DNA of 64,000 nucleotides from positions 1 through 64,000 of the forward strand of contig JABHDY010000002.1 in NCBI GenBank assembly GCA_018676855.1, written 5' to 3'. The first letter of the stretch is position 1, and every line of letters starts with the position of its first letter. The DNA comes from Candidatus Woesearchaeota archaeon. GTDB taxonomy: Archaea > Nanobdellota > Nanobdellia > Woesearchaeales > GW2011-AR9. Positions 27,125 to 36,806 of the stretch are shown one piece after another. Position numbers and translations under genes: made by a program. The notes below the pieces were generated by a model. The model was not told where the DNA came from. It worked only from the letters and a program-made list of their open reading frames with translations, and did not search any database.

Positions 27125-29125
27125 ATGATAAGTATACTTGCAATTGTGGTTAGTTTAGTGGCGTTAGCATACGCGGGCTACCTTTCTTTACAGATATTAA
27201 AAGTTGAACCAGGAAATGAAAAAATGCAGCAAATAGCGAATGCTATTAAAGAGGGTGCGATGACGTATATGGCACGTCAGTATAAAACAATTTCAATATT
27301 TGCAGTTGCAATTACTGCACTTCTATGGATATTGTTCAGTTTTCCAATAGCAGCAGGTTTCTTGTTCGGTGCAATTCTTTCAGGAATCTCTGGATATATT
27401 GGAATGAGCATTTCTGTTCAAGCAAACGTACGAACTGCACAAGCAGCAAAGAAAGGCATTAAAGAAGCCCTTAGTGTAGCGTTTAAAGGCGGTTCCGTAA
27501 CAGGTATGGCGGTTGTCGGTCTTGCCCTTCTTGCAGTAAGTGTTTTTTATACGTTCTATAGTGATCCAGCAATGCTTGTTGGATTAGGATTTGGTGCATC
27601 ACTTATTTCATTATTTGCACGTGTTGGTGGTGGTATATATACAAAAGCTGCTGACGTTGGTGCTGATTTGGTTGGTAAGGTTGAAAAGGGAATTCCTGAA
27701 GATGATCCACGGAATCCTGCTACCATTGCCGATAATGTGGGCGATAATGTTGGAGATTGTGCAGGTATGGGTGCAGATTTGTACGAAACGTATGTTGTAA
27801 CACTTCTTGCAGCAATGTTACTTGCAATGATACCATCAGTATCAAACATGTACAATATGACAATTGAATATCCACTTATGTTAGGAATTGTCGCCATCAT
27901 TGGCTCAATTATTGGAATACAATTTGTTCGTTTAGGTAAGTCTGAAAATATTATGGGTGCAATGTACAAAGGTTTAGCGGCATCAGGTATCATTTCTGCT
28001 ATTGGTTTTTACCTTGTAACATATTACACAAACAATCCATTAAACTTATTCCTTGCAACAGTTGTTGGTCTTGTTATCACAATTTTGATTAATATCATTA
28101 CTGAATATTATACAAGTACAAAATACAGGCCTGTTCAAAAGATTGCAGAAGCGTCTTTAACGGGTGCGGGAACAAACCTGATAAGTGGTTTAGCAATCGG
28201 CTTACAATCAACACTTGTTCCTGTTATTGTTATTTGTGCAGGAATTCTTGCAGCATACTTTTTAGCTGGAGTGTACGGTATTGCAATTGCTGCAGTGGCT
28301 ATGTTATCCTTAACGGGCGTTATTATTGCACTTGACAGTTATGGTCCAATAACAGATAATGCTGGTGGTATTGCTGAAATGGCGGAGTTGAACAAAAAAG
28401 TTCGTAAAGTTACTGATGCACTTGACGCTGTTGGAAATACAACAAAAGCAGTGACGAAAGGGTACGCAATCGGTTCTGCTGCTCTTGGAGCATTAGCACT
28501 GTTTGCAGCATTTACGCAGGAAATTGGCCATTTTATGACAAAGCCGTTACAATTCCTTTTAACAGATCCAGTCGTTATTGTTGGATTATTTGTTGGTGCG
28601 TTACTTCCATTCTTATTTTCTTCAGTGTTAATGAGTGCTGTAGGGACGACTGCACATAAGGTTGTTGTTGAAGTACGACGACAATTTAAAGAAATTAAAG
28701 GTATCATGGAAGGAAAAGCACAACCTGAATATGGTAAGTGTGTTGACATTGTCACGAAAGCTGCATTACGAAACATGATTCTTCCTGCAGTTATTGCTAT
28801 CTCTGCACCGTTATTGATTGGCTTACTATTAGGAGTAAAAGCACTTGGTGGTTTACTCATTGGTGTAATCTTAAGTGGTCTTTTACTTGCTTTGTTTATG
28901 AGCAATGCAGGAGCAGCATGGGACAATGCAAAGAAGTACATTGAAGATGGTAATCATGGTGGAAAAGGGAAGGATGCACATAAAGCTGCAGTTGTCGGTG
29001 ATACTGTAGGAGATCCTTTCAAAGATACTGCCGGGCCTGCACTCAATGCATTGATTAAAGTTATCAATACATTTGCGATAGTCTTTGCACCGTTGTTCGT
29101 TGCGTACGGATTAAAGTTGTTTTAA
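27125..29125 (+). CDS. hppA: Membrane-bound proton-pumping pyrophosphatase, K+-independent type
   Basis: Hydrolyses PPi to pump ions, with about 16 membrane helices. Signature blocks are [32 protein letters not shown] and the C-terminal [16 protein letters not shown] with paired metal-binding Asp residues. GNTTKA carries Lys where K+-dependent enzymes have Ala, so K+ independence is predicted, and most such enzymes move H+. The start is placed at the ATG of 27125, just after GGGGTGGA; the frame is open upstream but that part overlaps the preceding gene and lacks signals. 666 aa is normal. Confidence 0.96.
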   Translation: MISILAIVVSLVALAYAGYLSLQILKVEPGNEKMQQIANAIKEGAMTYMARQYKTISIFAVAITALLWILFSFPIAAGFLFGAILSGISGYIGMSISVQANVRTAQAAKKGIKEALSVAFKGGSVTGMAVVGLALLAVSVFYTFYSDPAMLVGLGFGASLISLFARVGGGIYTKAADVGADLVGKVEKGIPEDDPRNPATIADNVGDNVGDCAGMGADLYETYVVTLLAAMLLAMIPSVSNMYNMTIEYPLMLGIVAIIGSIIGIQFVRLGKSENIMGAMYKGLAASGIISAIGFYLVTYYTNNPLNLFLATVVGLVITILINIITEYYTSTKYRPVQKIAEASLTGAGTNLISGLAIGLQSTLVPVIVICAGILAAYFLAGVYGIAIAAVAMLSLTGVIIALDSYGPITDNAGGIAEMAELNKKVRKVTDALDAVGNTTKAVTKGYAIGSAALGALALFAAFTQEIGHFMTKPLQFLLTDPVVIVGLFVGALLPFLFSSVLMSAVGTTAHKVVVEVRRQFKEIKGIMEGKAQPEYGKCVDIVTKAALRNMILPAVIAISAPLLIGLLLGVKALGGLLIGVILSGLLLALFMSNAGAAWDNAKKYIEDGNHGGKGKDAHKAAVVGDTVGDPFKDTAGPALNALIKVINTFAIVFAPLFVAYGLKLF

Positions 29126-29126
29126 A

Positions 29127-29480
29127 GTGACGTACGAAATATTAAGAAATGCTTGGGAAGATGGGAAAGTTACTGTTAGAAACAAACTTGGAAACATTGT
29201 TGATTTTGAAGGATTGGAAGCAATGACTGTTACTGACTTACCAAATTGTAGAATTTATATTGGTGAAAGTGCACTTCTTGTTAGTATCCATGATAGAAAG
29301 CTTAAAAAGGAAGTAGGAAGTATATCATCAGTCTCATCAGATGAATATGCTACATGGTATTGTTCTGGAGTTACTGGAGATAGTATTGATGATCATGAAC
29401 AAAGAGAACCTGATAAAATTCCTGCAATTCCTCTTTTACAAAAAGCATATCGTAGGTTTAGTGACTTCTTTTGGATTTAA
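29127..29480 (+). CDS. Hypothetical protein, 117 aa
   Basis: Not recognised. It begins with GTG one base after the pyrophosphatase stop, so it is probably translated from the same mRNA. It is soluble and strand-rich in the first half (NKLGNIVDFEGLEAMTV, CRIYIGESALLVSI). No motif suggests a link to pyrophosphate. Confidence 0.55.
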   Translation: MTYEILRNAWEDGKVTVRNKLGNIVDFEGLEAMTVTDLPNCRIYIGESALLVSIHDRKLKKEVGSISSVSSDEYATWYCSGVTGDSIDDHEQREPDKIPAIPLLQKAYRRFSDFFWI

Positions 29481-29482
29481 AT

Positions 29483-29935
29483 TTATTTTATTGTTTTTCT
29501 TTTCAATTCAAGAATGTGTCGTGTAATTTTGTCCATGTCTTTTTGAATTATTCTAATTTCTCTTTCTGCCTTTCTATTTACAGCATGATCATACTTTGCA
29601 TCTATTCTATCACGTTCTGCTTGTCTATTTTGTGTCATTAAAATAACTGGAGCTTGAATTGCTGCTAAACAAGATAATGTTAAGTTTAAAAGAATGAAAG
29701 GAAATGGGTCAAACGGACTTTTTGTAAGAAGCCATGCATTCATTCCCATCCATATGATTAAATATAATGCAAAAAGGCCAATAAACTTCCAACTTCCACC
29801 AAACTTTGCAACTCCGTCTGCTGCTTTTTGACCAAGTGTAAGTCTTTGCCTAAAAACTGGATGATTGTGATGTTTTGTAGGATGATGATAATGATTATCG
29901 TTAGAACCGTTCTTCGTACTCTTCTTTTTTGCCAT
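29483..29935 (-). CDS. DUF1003 family membrane protein
   Basis: After a His-rich basic N-terminus, residues 30-105 match DUF1003: KFGGSWKFIGLFALYLIIWMG, then FDPFPFILLNLTLSCLAAIQAP and ILMTQNRQAERDR. Two transmembrane helices and a C-terminal coiled coil (KAEREIRIIQKDMDKITRHI) are visible. The role of the family is unknown. Confidence 0.88.
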   Translation of the reverse strand: MAKKKSTKNGSNDNHYHHPTKHHNHPVFRQRLTLGQKAADGVAKFGGSWKFIGLFALYLIIWMGMNAWLLTKSPFDPFPFILLNLTLSCLAAIQAPVILMTQNRQAERDRIDAKYDHAVNRKAEREIRIIQKDMDKITRHILELKRKTIK

Positions 29936-30012
29936 ATCAAAATGAATATATTTTGGTTTATATATGTTTTGATAATAATTATTATAAATATGGTCCCTTT
30001 TGAGTACTAAAA

Positions 30013-30411
30013 ATGGATACAGAAATTGTTCAACGCGACGGTATTATATCAAGACTAAAAGATTATACAGATGGCGTTATAGATTTAATTCCATTTTGGT
30101 CTGTTTTAAAAGTTGCAGGATTAGTTATTGGTTTAGGAGTGGCAAAAGCAACATTAGAATATACAAGTATTGATGAAAGTGTTGTTGATTTGTTTTTTAG
30201 GCAAGCACCTGCAATTACACAAGGGGCAATTGGTGGTATTAGTGGTATTGTAGCATCTCATATGGCATTCTCTGAAGACACAACAAAAAGAGAAAGACAA
30301 GTATTATTTCCTATAACTGTTGGGACAGGTCTTGCTGGAGGATATTATTTAAGTCTTTTAGAAACAACAATTGGGTATGAAGCCGTTCACGGAATAGTTA
30401 ACCTATTTTAA
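30013..30411 (+). CDS. Hypothetical membrane protein, 132 aa
   Basis: Contains up to three hydrophobic segments (about 25-46, 70-88, 95-118), the last two Gly-rich. No family recognised. A TATA-like ttataaata lies about 25 bases before the ATG. Its 3' end overlaps the convergent HTH gene by nine bases. Confidence 0.65.
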   Translation: MDTEIVQRDGIISRLKDYTDGVIDLIPFWSVLKVAGLVIGLGVAKATLEYTSIDESVVDLFFRQAPAITQGAIGGISGIVASHMAFSEDTTKRERQVLFPITVGTGLAGGYYLSLLETTIGYEAVHGIVNLF

Positions 30412-31044
30412 CCCTAACTTCTTAATTTTTCTATGAAGAGTTTCAACTCGAATATCAACCTTAACAGCTGCTTTAGAAATATTTCCATTAGAATCTTTCA
30501 ACGCTTTTTCTAAAAATTGTTTTTCAAACTCCTTCTCAGCCTCTTTCCATGTAAAATCTTGATGTGGTAAAAACTTTGCAATGTTACGAGATAGAATTGG
30601 AACGTCTTCATACATTCGTTCCAATTTCTGTGGATGAATTATTTCTTTATATTCTGCAAGTGTTGACCGAATAGTTTTATCAATAATATGTTCCTCATTA
30701 TGTTTCATATGAACGCGCACTTTTTCAATATCAATCTTAAGATTTTTAATAGCACGATGAATACTACGTCTGTCAAGGTCTAATACTTTTGCCAATTCTG
30801 AAATATTACCAAGATGTGCACGTAATTCTTGTTTAATAAATTCTTTCTTAAATTCTTTTTTAGCATCTTTAAAATGAAGATGAAATGGAATGTAGACGTC
30901 AAGATGGGGATGTTTTAATTTATCTGTGATATCGTCTTCAATTTTTGGAATGGTAATTCCAAGATTTTTTTCCATAGTTTCTTCTAAAAGAGGCATAACC
31001 TTTCCTTTAATCGTTTCTTCCAAATTCTTTTTTTCTTTTTTCAT
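30403..31044 (-). CDS. Protein with two Fis-type helix-turn-helix domains
   Basis: Two similar HTH_8/Fis-like units are visible: residues 66-104 (KEFIKQELRAHLGNISELAK...RRSIHRAIKNL) and 172-212 (EKQFLEKALKDSNGNISKAA...VETLHRKIKKL). This fold ends bacterial NtrC-type activators and Fis. Here there is no AAA+ domain. It overlaps the upstream membrane protein gene by four bases (ATGA), so both follow the DHH gene in one operon. It probably binds DNA; targets unknown. Confidence 0.8.
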   Translation of the reverse strand: MKKEKKNLEETIKGKVMPLLEETMEKNLGITIPKIEDDITDKLKHPHLDVYIPFHLHFKDAKKEFKKEFIKQELRAHLGNISELAKVLDLDRRSIHRAIKNLKIDIEKVRVHMKHNEEHIIDKTIRSTLAEYKEIIHPQKLERMYEDVPILSRNIAKFLPHQDFTWKEAEKEFEKQFLEKALKDSNGNISKAAVKVDIRVETLHRKIKKLGLK

Positions 31045-31412
31045 TGTATTTTTATTAATGTACCAAAAGGAAATCCATATAAGAATATAAGTGTAATAAG
31101 TAGTAATTGAAATGTTCGGTCCGCGTTAATGAAATATGGTACAGCAAATATGATATATGAACCAACTTCTGTGTATTTATTTTTTAGTTTCATTTTAAGT
31201 ATGAAAAAAGTAATTGCAACAAGTATCCATACAATACACGCAATTGAACTAATCTGAAATATATAATATCCACTAAGAATAACAATTAATGTATACAAAA
31301 CATGTTGTCCTATAACAAAATACTTCTTCCCGACATCTAATTCTTCAGGTGCAATACATGCAAGAATGTATCCAAACACGATTCCGGTTAATGAGAATAG
31401 TAGTTCTATCAT
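31041..31412 (-). CDS. Small membrane protein, four hydrophobic helices
   Basis: The ATG at 31412 is preferred because GAGGT lies six bases upstream. An alternative GTG start at 31430 overlaps the stop of the DHH gene (GTGA). About four hydrophobic segments cover most of the 123 residues. No family recognised. Middle gene of a DHH - membrane protein - Fis-like HTH operon. Confidence 0.7.
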   Translation of the reverse strand: MIELLFSLTGIVFGYILACIAPEELDVGKKYFVIGQHVLYTLIVILSGYYIFQISSIACIVWILVAITFFILKMKLKNKYTEVGSYIIFAVPYFINADRTFQLLLITLIFLYGFPFGTLIKIQ

Positions 31413-31426
31413 ACAATACCTCTTAA

Positions 31427-32455
31427 TCACGATAATTCTTTCTTAAATTGTTCTAGGAACCGTTTCCAGTCCTCTTCTTTTATGACTGCACCACACGCAT
31501 TTTCATGACCGCCACCATATCCTTCAATACCCACTAATGCTCTTTCTAACGCTTTCGATATTGGAAATTGTGCACGCAAACTGCATTTCATTTCTCCTGA
31601 TTTATTTCGTGAAATTATAACTGCTTTTTTTGGATACATGACAGTAAGTTCATTTGCAAGATTGGCAGTAAAGGACCATTGGTTCTCAGTATAATTAAAC
31701 AACAGTATTTTGCTACGTGTTGCACACTTCTTTGCTTGTTTTAATAATTCCATATATTTTTCGTTAAGTTTTTCAAAACGTTTGAACAAATATCGTCCTT
31801 TGGATGTTTGTTGTTGAAGAATCTCATCAGGCGATTTAATTTTTGTAATTATACTCACGGACTTTCTCACGTCAGACGTTGGTCCTTTTAGGAAAAAGAA
31901 AAACATTTTGATTAAAACGCTGATAGGTTGCTTGAATATTGTCTTGGGTAGTGTAGTTTTTTTCTGGACAAGTTGTGGATACGCTTTTCTATACTTATCC
32001 ATAAAGTCTGGCATTGAATAATCTCCTAATACACCAATTCCAGCAATCCAAAAATCTTCTTCTCTCTGTGATATTTGCCAAGCCATACGTGTTGTTGGGA
32101 TGTATGCATCAGGATTATCTATCCGTGGATTAAAATAATGAACATTTTCTCTTTGTAGCGGTTGATGGTGATCTATCCAAAATATTGGCCGTTTAACAGC
32201 ATCAATAAATTCTTGGTCAATAATGGGGACGTCAAGCACAAAAATCTTATCTGGGTTAAGTTCTTCAACTTTTCTGAATAACCGCATGTCTAGTTTTGGT
32301 GACGTTTTAAGAATAACTCCTTTACCCTCTCTATGTATCCTGTACAATAAAAGGAACGCTGATAGGCCATCTGCATCATCATCATAGAAAAATAATGGAT
32401 TTTTTGCTGTTGCAAGCTCTTCCCTGATGAAATTGACTTGTTTTTCAGTTAACAT
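31427..32455 (-). CDS. DHH-family phosphoesterase, RecJ/GAN-like
   Basis: Motif I FFYDDDADGLSA (about 22-33), motif II VLDVP, motif III FWIDHHQP (about 92-99), a later GDYS motif and the DHHA1 glycine cluster GYGGGHENACGA near 320. These Asp/His residues bind two Mn or Mg ions. In archaea such proteins are single-strand nucleases or proofreading partners of the replisome. It is shorter than bacterial RecJ and lacks its OB domain. Confidence 0.88.
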   Translation of the reverse strand: MLTEKQVNFIREELATAKNPLFFYDDDADGLSAFLLLYRIHREGKGVILKTSPKLDMRLFRKVEELNPDKIFVLDVPIIDQEFIDAVKRPIFWIDHHQPLQRENVHYFNPRIDNPDAYIPTTRMAWQISQREEDFWIAGIGVLGDYSMPDFMDKYRKAYPQLVQKKTTLPKTIFKQPISVLIKMFFFFLKGPTSDVRKSVSIITKIKSPDEILQQQTSKGRYLFKRFEKLNEKYMELLKQAKKCATRSKILLFNYTENQWSFTANLANELTVMYPKKAVIISRNKSGEMKCSLRAQFPISKALERALVGIEGYGGGHENACGAVIKEEDWKRFLEQFKKELS

Positions 32456-32530
32456 TGATAGTAAAGGAATTTTTGTGGTTTTTTAAAGGTTCGTGTTTGT
32501 TTTGTGATTGTTCATAGACAACGAAGATTT

Positions 32531-32547
32531 CCGAAATCTTTATAAAT
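32531..32547 (+). promoter_or_regulatory. BRE/TATA promoter of EF-1A
   Basis: ccgaaa (BRE-like) followed by tttataaat at 32539-32547 gives an expected start near 32570, leaving a leader of about 30 bases that holds the GGAGG site at 32589-32593, seven bases before the ATG at 32600. Confidence 0.65.
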
Positions 32548-32599
32548 AAAACATATCCCTGACCATCTATTACAATTTAAGTAAAAACGGAGGAAAAAA

Positions 32600-33892
32600 A
32601 TGGCAAAAGAAAAAGAACATATTAACTTAGTATTTATCGGTCACGTAGATCACGGTAAATCAACGAGCGTAGGTAGATTACTTTTCGATAGCGGAAATAT
32701 TGATGAACAGGCTATGAGAAAACTGAAAGAAAAAGCGGAACAGCTAGGAAAATCTGGTTTTGAATTCGCGTTTGTTATGGACAACCTTAAAGAAGAACAG
32801 GAACGGGGAGTTACAATCGATCTTGCTCATAAGCGGTTTGATACAGACAAATATTACTTTACAATAATTGACGCACCTGGTCACAGAGACTTTATCAAGA
32901 ACATGATTACGGGCGCATCACAAGCAGATTGTGCTGTATTAGTAGTTGCTGCAAACGACGGTGTTAATGCACAAACAATTGAACATTTGAAACTGTCAAA
33001 GATTTTTGGTGTTGGTCAACTAATCGTTGCTGTTAACAAAATGGACATTTCTGGTGTTGACTTTGCTGAAAAACGGTACAATGAAGTTGTTGAAGAAGTT
33101 AAGAAACATGCAACACAAGCTGGCTGGAAAGTTGACGATGTACGGTTTTTACCAATGGCAGCTCTTAAAGGCGATAACATTGCAAAGAAATCTGAAAATA
33201 TGGCGTGGTGGACAGGCGATACATTACTTCAAGCATTAGATAAGTTCGAAGTTCCTCAAAAACCTACAGACTTACCATTACGATTACCTATCCAGGACGT
33301 ATATAACATAACTGGTATTGGTGTTGTTCCTGTTGGTAGAATAGAAACTGGTGTCATGAAAATCGGTGACAAAGTAACTGTTGTTCCAGGACGTGAAGGT
33401 AAGGGTGTCAGTGGTGAAGTTAAAACTATTGAAATGCATCATGAACAAGTACAGAAAGCCGGACCTGGTGACAATATTGGGTTTAACGTGCGTGGTATCG
33501 GAAAGAAAGATATTGCACGTGGCGACGTTTTAGGTACATCTGATAACGTTCCTACTGTTGTAACAGAATTTACTGCACAGATTGTTATCATGAGCCATCC
33601 AAGCGTTGTAACGGTTGGATACACACCTGTTTTCCACATTCATACTGCACAAGTTGCATGTCAGTTTGTTGAGATTGTTAAGAAACTTGATCCAGCAACA
33701 GGTAATGAAGTAACGGAAAACAAAGATATCTTACGAAACGGCGATGCAGCTATCGTACGATTAAAACCAGTTCAAGCACTCGTTATCGAGAAGAATGGTG
33801 AGATTCCACAGATGTCACGGTTTGCTATCCGAGATTCTGGAGTTACTGTTGCAGCTGGTATGTGTATGGATCTTGTGAAAAAGGAATTATAA
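32600..33892 (+). CDS. tuf: Translation elongation factor EF-1A
   Basis: Delivers aminoacyl-tRNA to the ribosome. GHVDHGKST (14-22), DAPGHRDF (about 91) and NKMD (about 147) form the GTP site, and RGVTIDLA is the switch I end. Domains 2 and 3 are complete (430 aa). Unlike many genes in this window it uses a leader with a strong GGAGG site. It is followed by uS10 as in other archaea, though a T-rich stretch and a second promoter separate them. Confidence 0.98.
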   Translation: MAKEKEHINLVFIGHVDHGKSTSVGRLLFDSGNIDEQAMRKLKEKAEQLGKSGFEFAFVMDNLKEEQERGVTIDLAHKRFDTDKYYFTIIDAPGHRDFIKNMITGASQADCAVLVVAANDGVNAQTIEHLKLSKIFGVGQLIVAVNKMDISGVDFAEKRYNEVVEEVKKHATQAGWKVDDVRFLPMAALKGDNIAKKSENMAWWTGDTLLQALDKFEVPQKPTDLPLRLPIQDVYNITGIGVVPVGRIETGVMKIGDKVTVVPGREGKGVSGEVKTIEMHHEQVQKAGPGDNIGFNVRGIGKKDIARGDVLGTSDNVPTVVTEFTAQIVIMSHPSVVTVGYTPVFHIHTAQVACQFVEIVKKLDPATGNEVTENKDILRNGDAAIVRLKPVQALVIEKNGEIPQMSRFAIRDSGVTVAAGMCMDLVKKEL

Positions 33893-33897
33893 ATTCC

Positions 33898-33940
33898 TAC
33901 TTTTTTTCTTCTTCTTCTTTTATTTTTTCTTGCTTTTTTA
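33898..33940 (+). terminator. Pyrimidine/T-rich termination region after EF-1A
   Basis: Several T-runs follow the EF-1A stop with no hairpin. This is the typical archaeal termination signal, and the new TATA box at 33980 supports a break between EF-1A and uS10. Confidence 0.5.
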
Positions 33941-33979
33941 GACGTTTACAAAACTAATACACTAATCAGAACAATAAAC

Positions 33980-33988
33980 TTTATAAAT
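33980..33988 (+). promoter_or_regulatory. TATA box of uS10
   Basis: tttataaat about 50 bases before the ORF start, implying a short leader of about 20-40 bases. Confidence 0.5.
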
Positions 33989-34032
33989 AAACATAGTTCC
34001 AAGACAATAAACCATAGTGAACGTAGTTTATT

Positions 34033-34362
34033 ATGGTAATTTATGAAATGGTACAACGAGCAAGAATAAAATTAGCAAGTACAGAAATTGACAGACTGAA
34101 TAAGATCTGCAGTGACATTAAAGAGATTGCAGACAAAACAGGTGTTCAATTACGTGGACCTATTCCTCTTCCTACAAAGAAATTAAAAGTAACAACACGA
34201 AAGTCTCCAGACGGTGAAGGTAAAGCGTCCTGGGAACGGTATGAAATGCGTATTCATAAACGTCTTATTGATGTTGGTGCTGATGAACGGACATTACGTC
34301 TTGTTATGAGAGTTCCTATTCCTGAAGGTCTTAATATTGAGATCGAAATGGTTGATGTTTAG
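34033..34362 (+). CDS. rpsJ: Small ribosomal subunit protein uS10
   Basis: The archaeal S10 pattern is clear: [49 protein letters not shown] and a final IEMVDV. The ATG at 34033 is used; homologues usually begin at MQKARI, so Met6 (34048) is also possible. Length 109 aa is normal. It binds the 30S head. Confidence 0.97.
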   Translation: MVIYEMVQRARIKLASTEIDRLNKICSDIKEIADKTGVQLRGPIPLPTKKLKVTTRKSPDGEGKASWERYEMRIHKRLIDVGADERTLRLVMRVPIPEGLNIEIEMVDV

Positions 34363-34382
34363 AAGTTTTCTTTAAGTAAGAA

Positions 34383-35351
34383 TTATAATGTTTCTATTCT
34401 ATACTTCATTTTACCATTACTAATATCTTTCATAATATGATTTATAGTTTCGTATGGAATCTGTCCAGTAATTGTAATTTCTTTTTGTCTTGGTTTTAAT
34501 TGGACTTGGTTTACTTGTTCTCTTTTACTAAACCAACCAGATAAAGCATTTTTGGCAGAATATGTTAGTCCTTGGTATTTTGTTTGCATTGATATTCTGT
34601 ATCTTGGAAGTGATTTTAAATTATTTCTTGAACAAAGGAGACTTGTTAAGACTTTATTAGCAAAATGATCATTAAAAGCTACTTGACGATAATCTGGTTT
34701 TGTGTAAGGCGTTAGTGGTTCTCCATTTGCTCCACCTTCTTGAAAACCAGTAAGAGCATTTCCTAAAAGTGATATATATACACTTCTTTCTTCTGGTCTA
34801 ACAAATACTGTCGGAAATCCTTCTTGATTTAGTGTAAGATTCATAATAATATTCCCAGTACGTTTATTTCCATTATCAAATGGTTGAATTCTAACAATCT
34901 GTGAATAAAGATATATCGCTTCTTCAACTGGGTATAATGTCATTGTTTTCATCGCTTCCAGTGTACGTTCAAGATGTGTATGAATTCTATTTCTGTCAAT
35001 TGGCGCTACATATCCTAATTCATTAAGAGTTGCTGAAGAACTTCTATACCGAACATGTCTCTCTCCTGGATGACATAGATTGGGTTCAACTTTACCTGCA
35101 ATATCTGAAAGCAAAACTAGGTTAAAATCCCCCTTATAATTTATTTTTCCATATTCCCATGCATTACGAAATGTTTCTATAACCTCATCGCGCCTTCTTG
35201 CATTATCTCCATCTTGTGTAGAAGTAAATTTAATTACTTGTCTTTGCATGTTACGAAACAAGTCATCTACAAAAGTATCAAGTTTTTCTTCATCTAATTT
35301 TTGTTTAGCAGAATCAATCTTAATTAATAGTTCTGGATTTATAATTGGCAT
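34383..35351 (-). CDS. Fic/Doc-like protein with altered catalytic motif
   Basis: The Fic fold is recognisable from helices around the central loop VRIQPFDNGNKRTGN (153-167). Active Fic enzymes have HxFx(D/E)GNGRxxR, and Doc-type kinases HxFxDxNKR. Here Gln156 replaces the His, Asn160 the acidic residue, and NKR resembles Doc. RYRSSSATL (about 101-109) may be part of the substrate flap. The C-terminal 90 residues are an unassigned domain. Without His, AMP or phosphate transfer is doubtful. No antitoxin-like partner gene is adjacent. Confidence 0.75.
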   Translation of the reverse strand: MPIINPELLIKIDSAKQKLDEEKLDTFVDDLFRNMQRQVIKFTSTQDGDNARRRDEVIETFRNAWEYGKINYKGDFNLVLLSDIAGKVEPNLCHPGERHVRYRSSSATLNELGYVAPIDRNRIHTHLERTLEAMKTMTLYPVEEAIYLYSQIVRIQPFDNGNKRTGNIIMNLTLNQEGFPTVFVRPEERSVYISLLGNALTGFQEGGANGEPLTPYTKPDYRQVAFNDHFANKVLTSLLCSRNNLKSLPRYRISMQTKYQGLTYSAKNALSGWFSKREQVNQVQLKPRQKEITITGQIPYETINHIMKDISNGKMKYRIETL

Positions 35352-35473
35352 ATAAGATATTAGTGTTTTGGGTTTATAAATGTTTCTATAATAACCACTA
35401 CCGAATGACTACATAGATTTCCACACATATTAAATACTTCAATATCTTTCTTAATAGAAAGAGGTGATTCAAT

Positions 35474-35722
35474 ATGGCAGAAAAACCTAGAGGTAAAGTG
35501 ACCCATTATTATGATAAGATAGGGGTTGCAGTAGTTCTTGTTGATAAAATTATGAGAAAGGGCGATAAAGTTCAAATTGGTAAAAGAAGTTTCTTTAAAC
35601 AGAAAATAACGTCAATGCAAATTAATAAAGAACGTGTTGATATTGCTCGAAAGGGTAAAGAAATTGGTCTTAAAGTTAAAGATAGGGTCCGTGTAGGAGA
35701 TAGAATATTTAAAATCGAATAA
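35474..35722 (+). CDS. EF-Tu domain-2-like small beta-barrel protein
   Basis: An 82-residue protein with the fold pattern of translation factor domain 2: GKVTHYYDKIGVAVV, GDKVQIG, ITSMQINKERVDIARKGKEIG and VRVGDRIFKI. Known in archaea as a translation elongation factor-like protein of unknown role. AGAGGTGATTCAAT before the ATG gives a ribosome-binding site. Confidence 0.8.
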   Translation: MAEKPRGKVTHYYDKIGVAVVLVDKIMRKGDKVQIGKRSFFKQKITSMQINKERVDIARKGKEIGLKVKDRVRVGDRIFKIE

Positions 35723-35739
35723 AAAAAATAAAAAAAAAA

Positions 35740-35991
35740 TTATCTTTTTCTTTTTCTTTTTCGAGCTGGCGTTTTTTTCATTTCTGGTACTGCACAACTT
35801 GATCCACTGCAACATGGATGAAACATCTTTCCAAGACCTAGAATCACTAACAATACAGCAAAGAACGCTACCCAACCATCAATTCCTATCCACATTGGCC
35901 ACACGAATGCGTTCAATAGAATAAGAATACCTATTATGACCTTTGTCATTCCAACACATTTTGGTGTATGACCACAACAACCTTTTTCCAT
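35740..35991 (-). CDS. Small Cys-rich two-helix membrane protein
   Basis: Two hydrophobic helices are flanked by Cys-rich segments (EKGCCGHTPKC before, HPCCSGSSC after) and a basic tail (RKRKRKR). The ATG at 35991 is chosen because the upstream GTG belongs to the ribosome-binding site GAGGTGAT. The paired cysteines may bind metal; no family recognised. Confidence 0.7.
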   Translation of the reverse strand: MEKGCCGHTPKCVGMTKVIIGILILLNAFVWPMWIGIDGWVAFFAVLLVILGLGKMFHPCCSGSSCAVPEMKKTPARKRKRKR

Positions 35992-36046
35992 TACAATCAC
36001 CTCTTTTAGAATAGAATAAAAATATTAGAATATAAAAAAGTATCGC

Positions 36047-36508
36047 TTACTCATCATCATCGCTTTCCCGTCTAATAACCTTAACAGCATCCATTTTAAC
36101 GGTTATTGGGATAGGAACAGCAGATTCTAACAGTTCAACAACAATTTCTTCTTTCTGCTTGTTAATACGCATAACTTTTGCATTTTCACGTTTGAACGGA
36201 CCAGAAATGATTTCTACAATGTCACTTTTCTTAATGTTCATCTCAACTTTTACTTGTTCAAGCATGTGTTCAATTTCTGGATAGGGAATCTCTCTCGGGA
36301 GTAATCCTCGTGCGTACGGAACTCCACGTAGTGCAGATTCTGCATCAATTTTTGATAATGTTTCTATAAAAATGTATCCCCTCATGCCATGTGGTCGTAT
36401 AACAGCAAGAATTCCTTCAGTATTTTTTTGGAGTTTTGAGACTAAATAATCAACAACTTGATCTTCCCTATTTGCTGCCGTCCGCAGTCCAAAGATTTGG
36501 CTTTCCAT
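36047..36508 (-). CDS. spt5: Transcription elongation factor Spt5 (NusG)
   Basis: An archaeal Spt5 with an N-terminal NGN domain (about 1-85, with RGYIFIET and GVPYARGLL) and a C-terminal KOW domain (about 95-150, IVEIISGPFKRENAKV). It closes the RNA polymerase cleft with Spt4. It directly follows secE by four bases, the usual secE-spt5 pair. An acidic tail (ESDDDE) ends the protein. Confidence 0.95.
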   Translation of the reverse strand: MESQIFGLRTAANREDQVVDYLVSKLQKNTEGILAVIRPHGMRGYIFIETLSKIDAESALRGVPYARGLLPREIPYPEIEHMLEQVKVEMNIKKSDIVEIISGPFKRENAKVMRINKQKEEIVVELLESAVPIPITVKMDAVKVIRRESDDDE

Positions 36509-36512
36509 TTTA

Positions 36513-36701
36513 TTAAAAAAATAATTGTTTTACAAGGAATAAGATAAAACCAAGAGCACCAATGATAAGGATGCCTAAACCTGTTACTTTAACAAGGCTC
36601 ATAAACTCTGTTCTATCAGGTTTCTTTGTAATACGTAACACTCTGCGTGTTTCTTTTATAAACCTTTTCACTTTACTTACTTTTTGTACTTGTGGGTCCA
36701 T
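36513..36701 (-). CDS. secE: Preprotein translocase subunit SecE/Sec61-gamma
   Basis: A 62-residue protein with an amphipathic basic N-terminal helix (VKRFIKETRRVLRITKKPDRTEF) and one membrane helix (about 38-60), the minimal archaeal Sec61-gamma. It is first gene of the secE-spt5 operon. Confidence 0.93.
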   Translation of the reverse strand: MDPQVQKVSKVKRFIKETRRVLRITKKPDRTEFMSLVKVTGLGILIIGALGFILFLVKQLFF

Positions 36702-36806
36702 TATGACTAGAAACTAGTAATCTGCTTTATAAAGATTACTGTTAGAAATGGATGATTATGATGAAGTATAATAGTATTTTTAAAGAAAGATGAATAATTA
36801 TTGATT

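Noticed and set aside
27556-28941. Long minus-strand frames inside the pyrophosphatase gene
   Set aside because: They are antisense shadows caused by codon bias, with no motifs.
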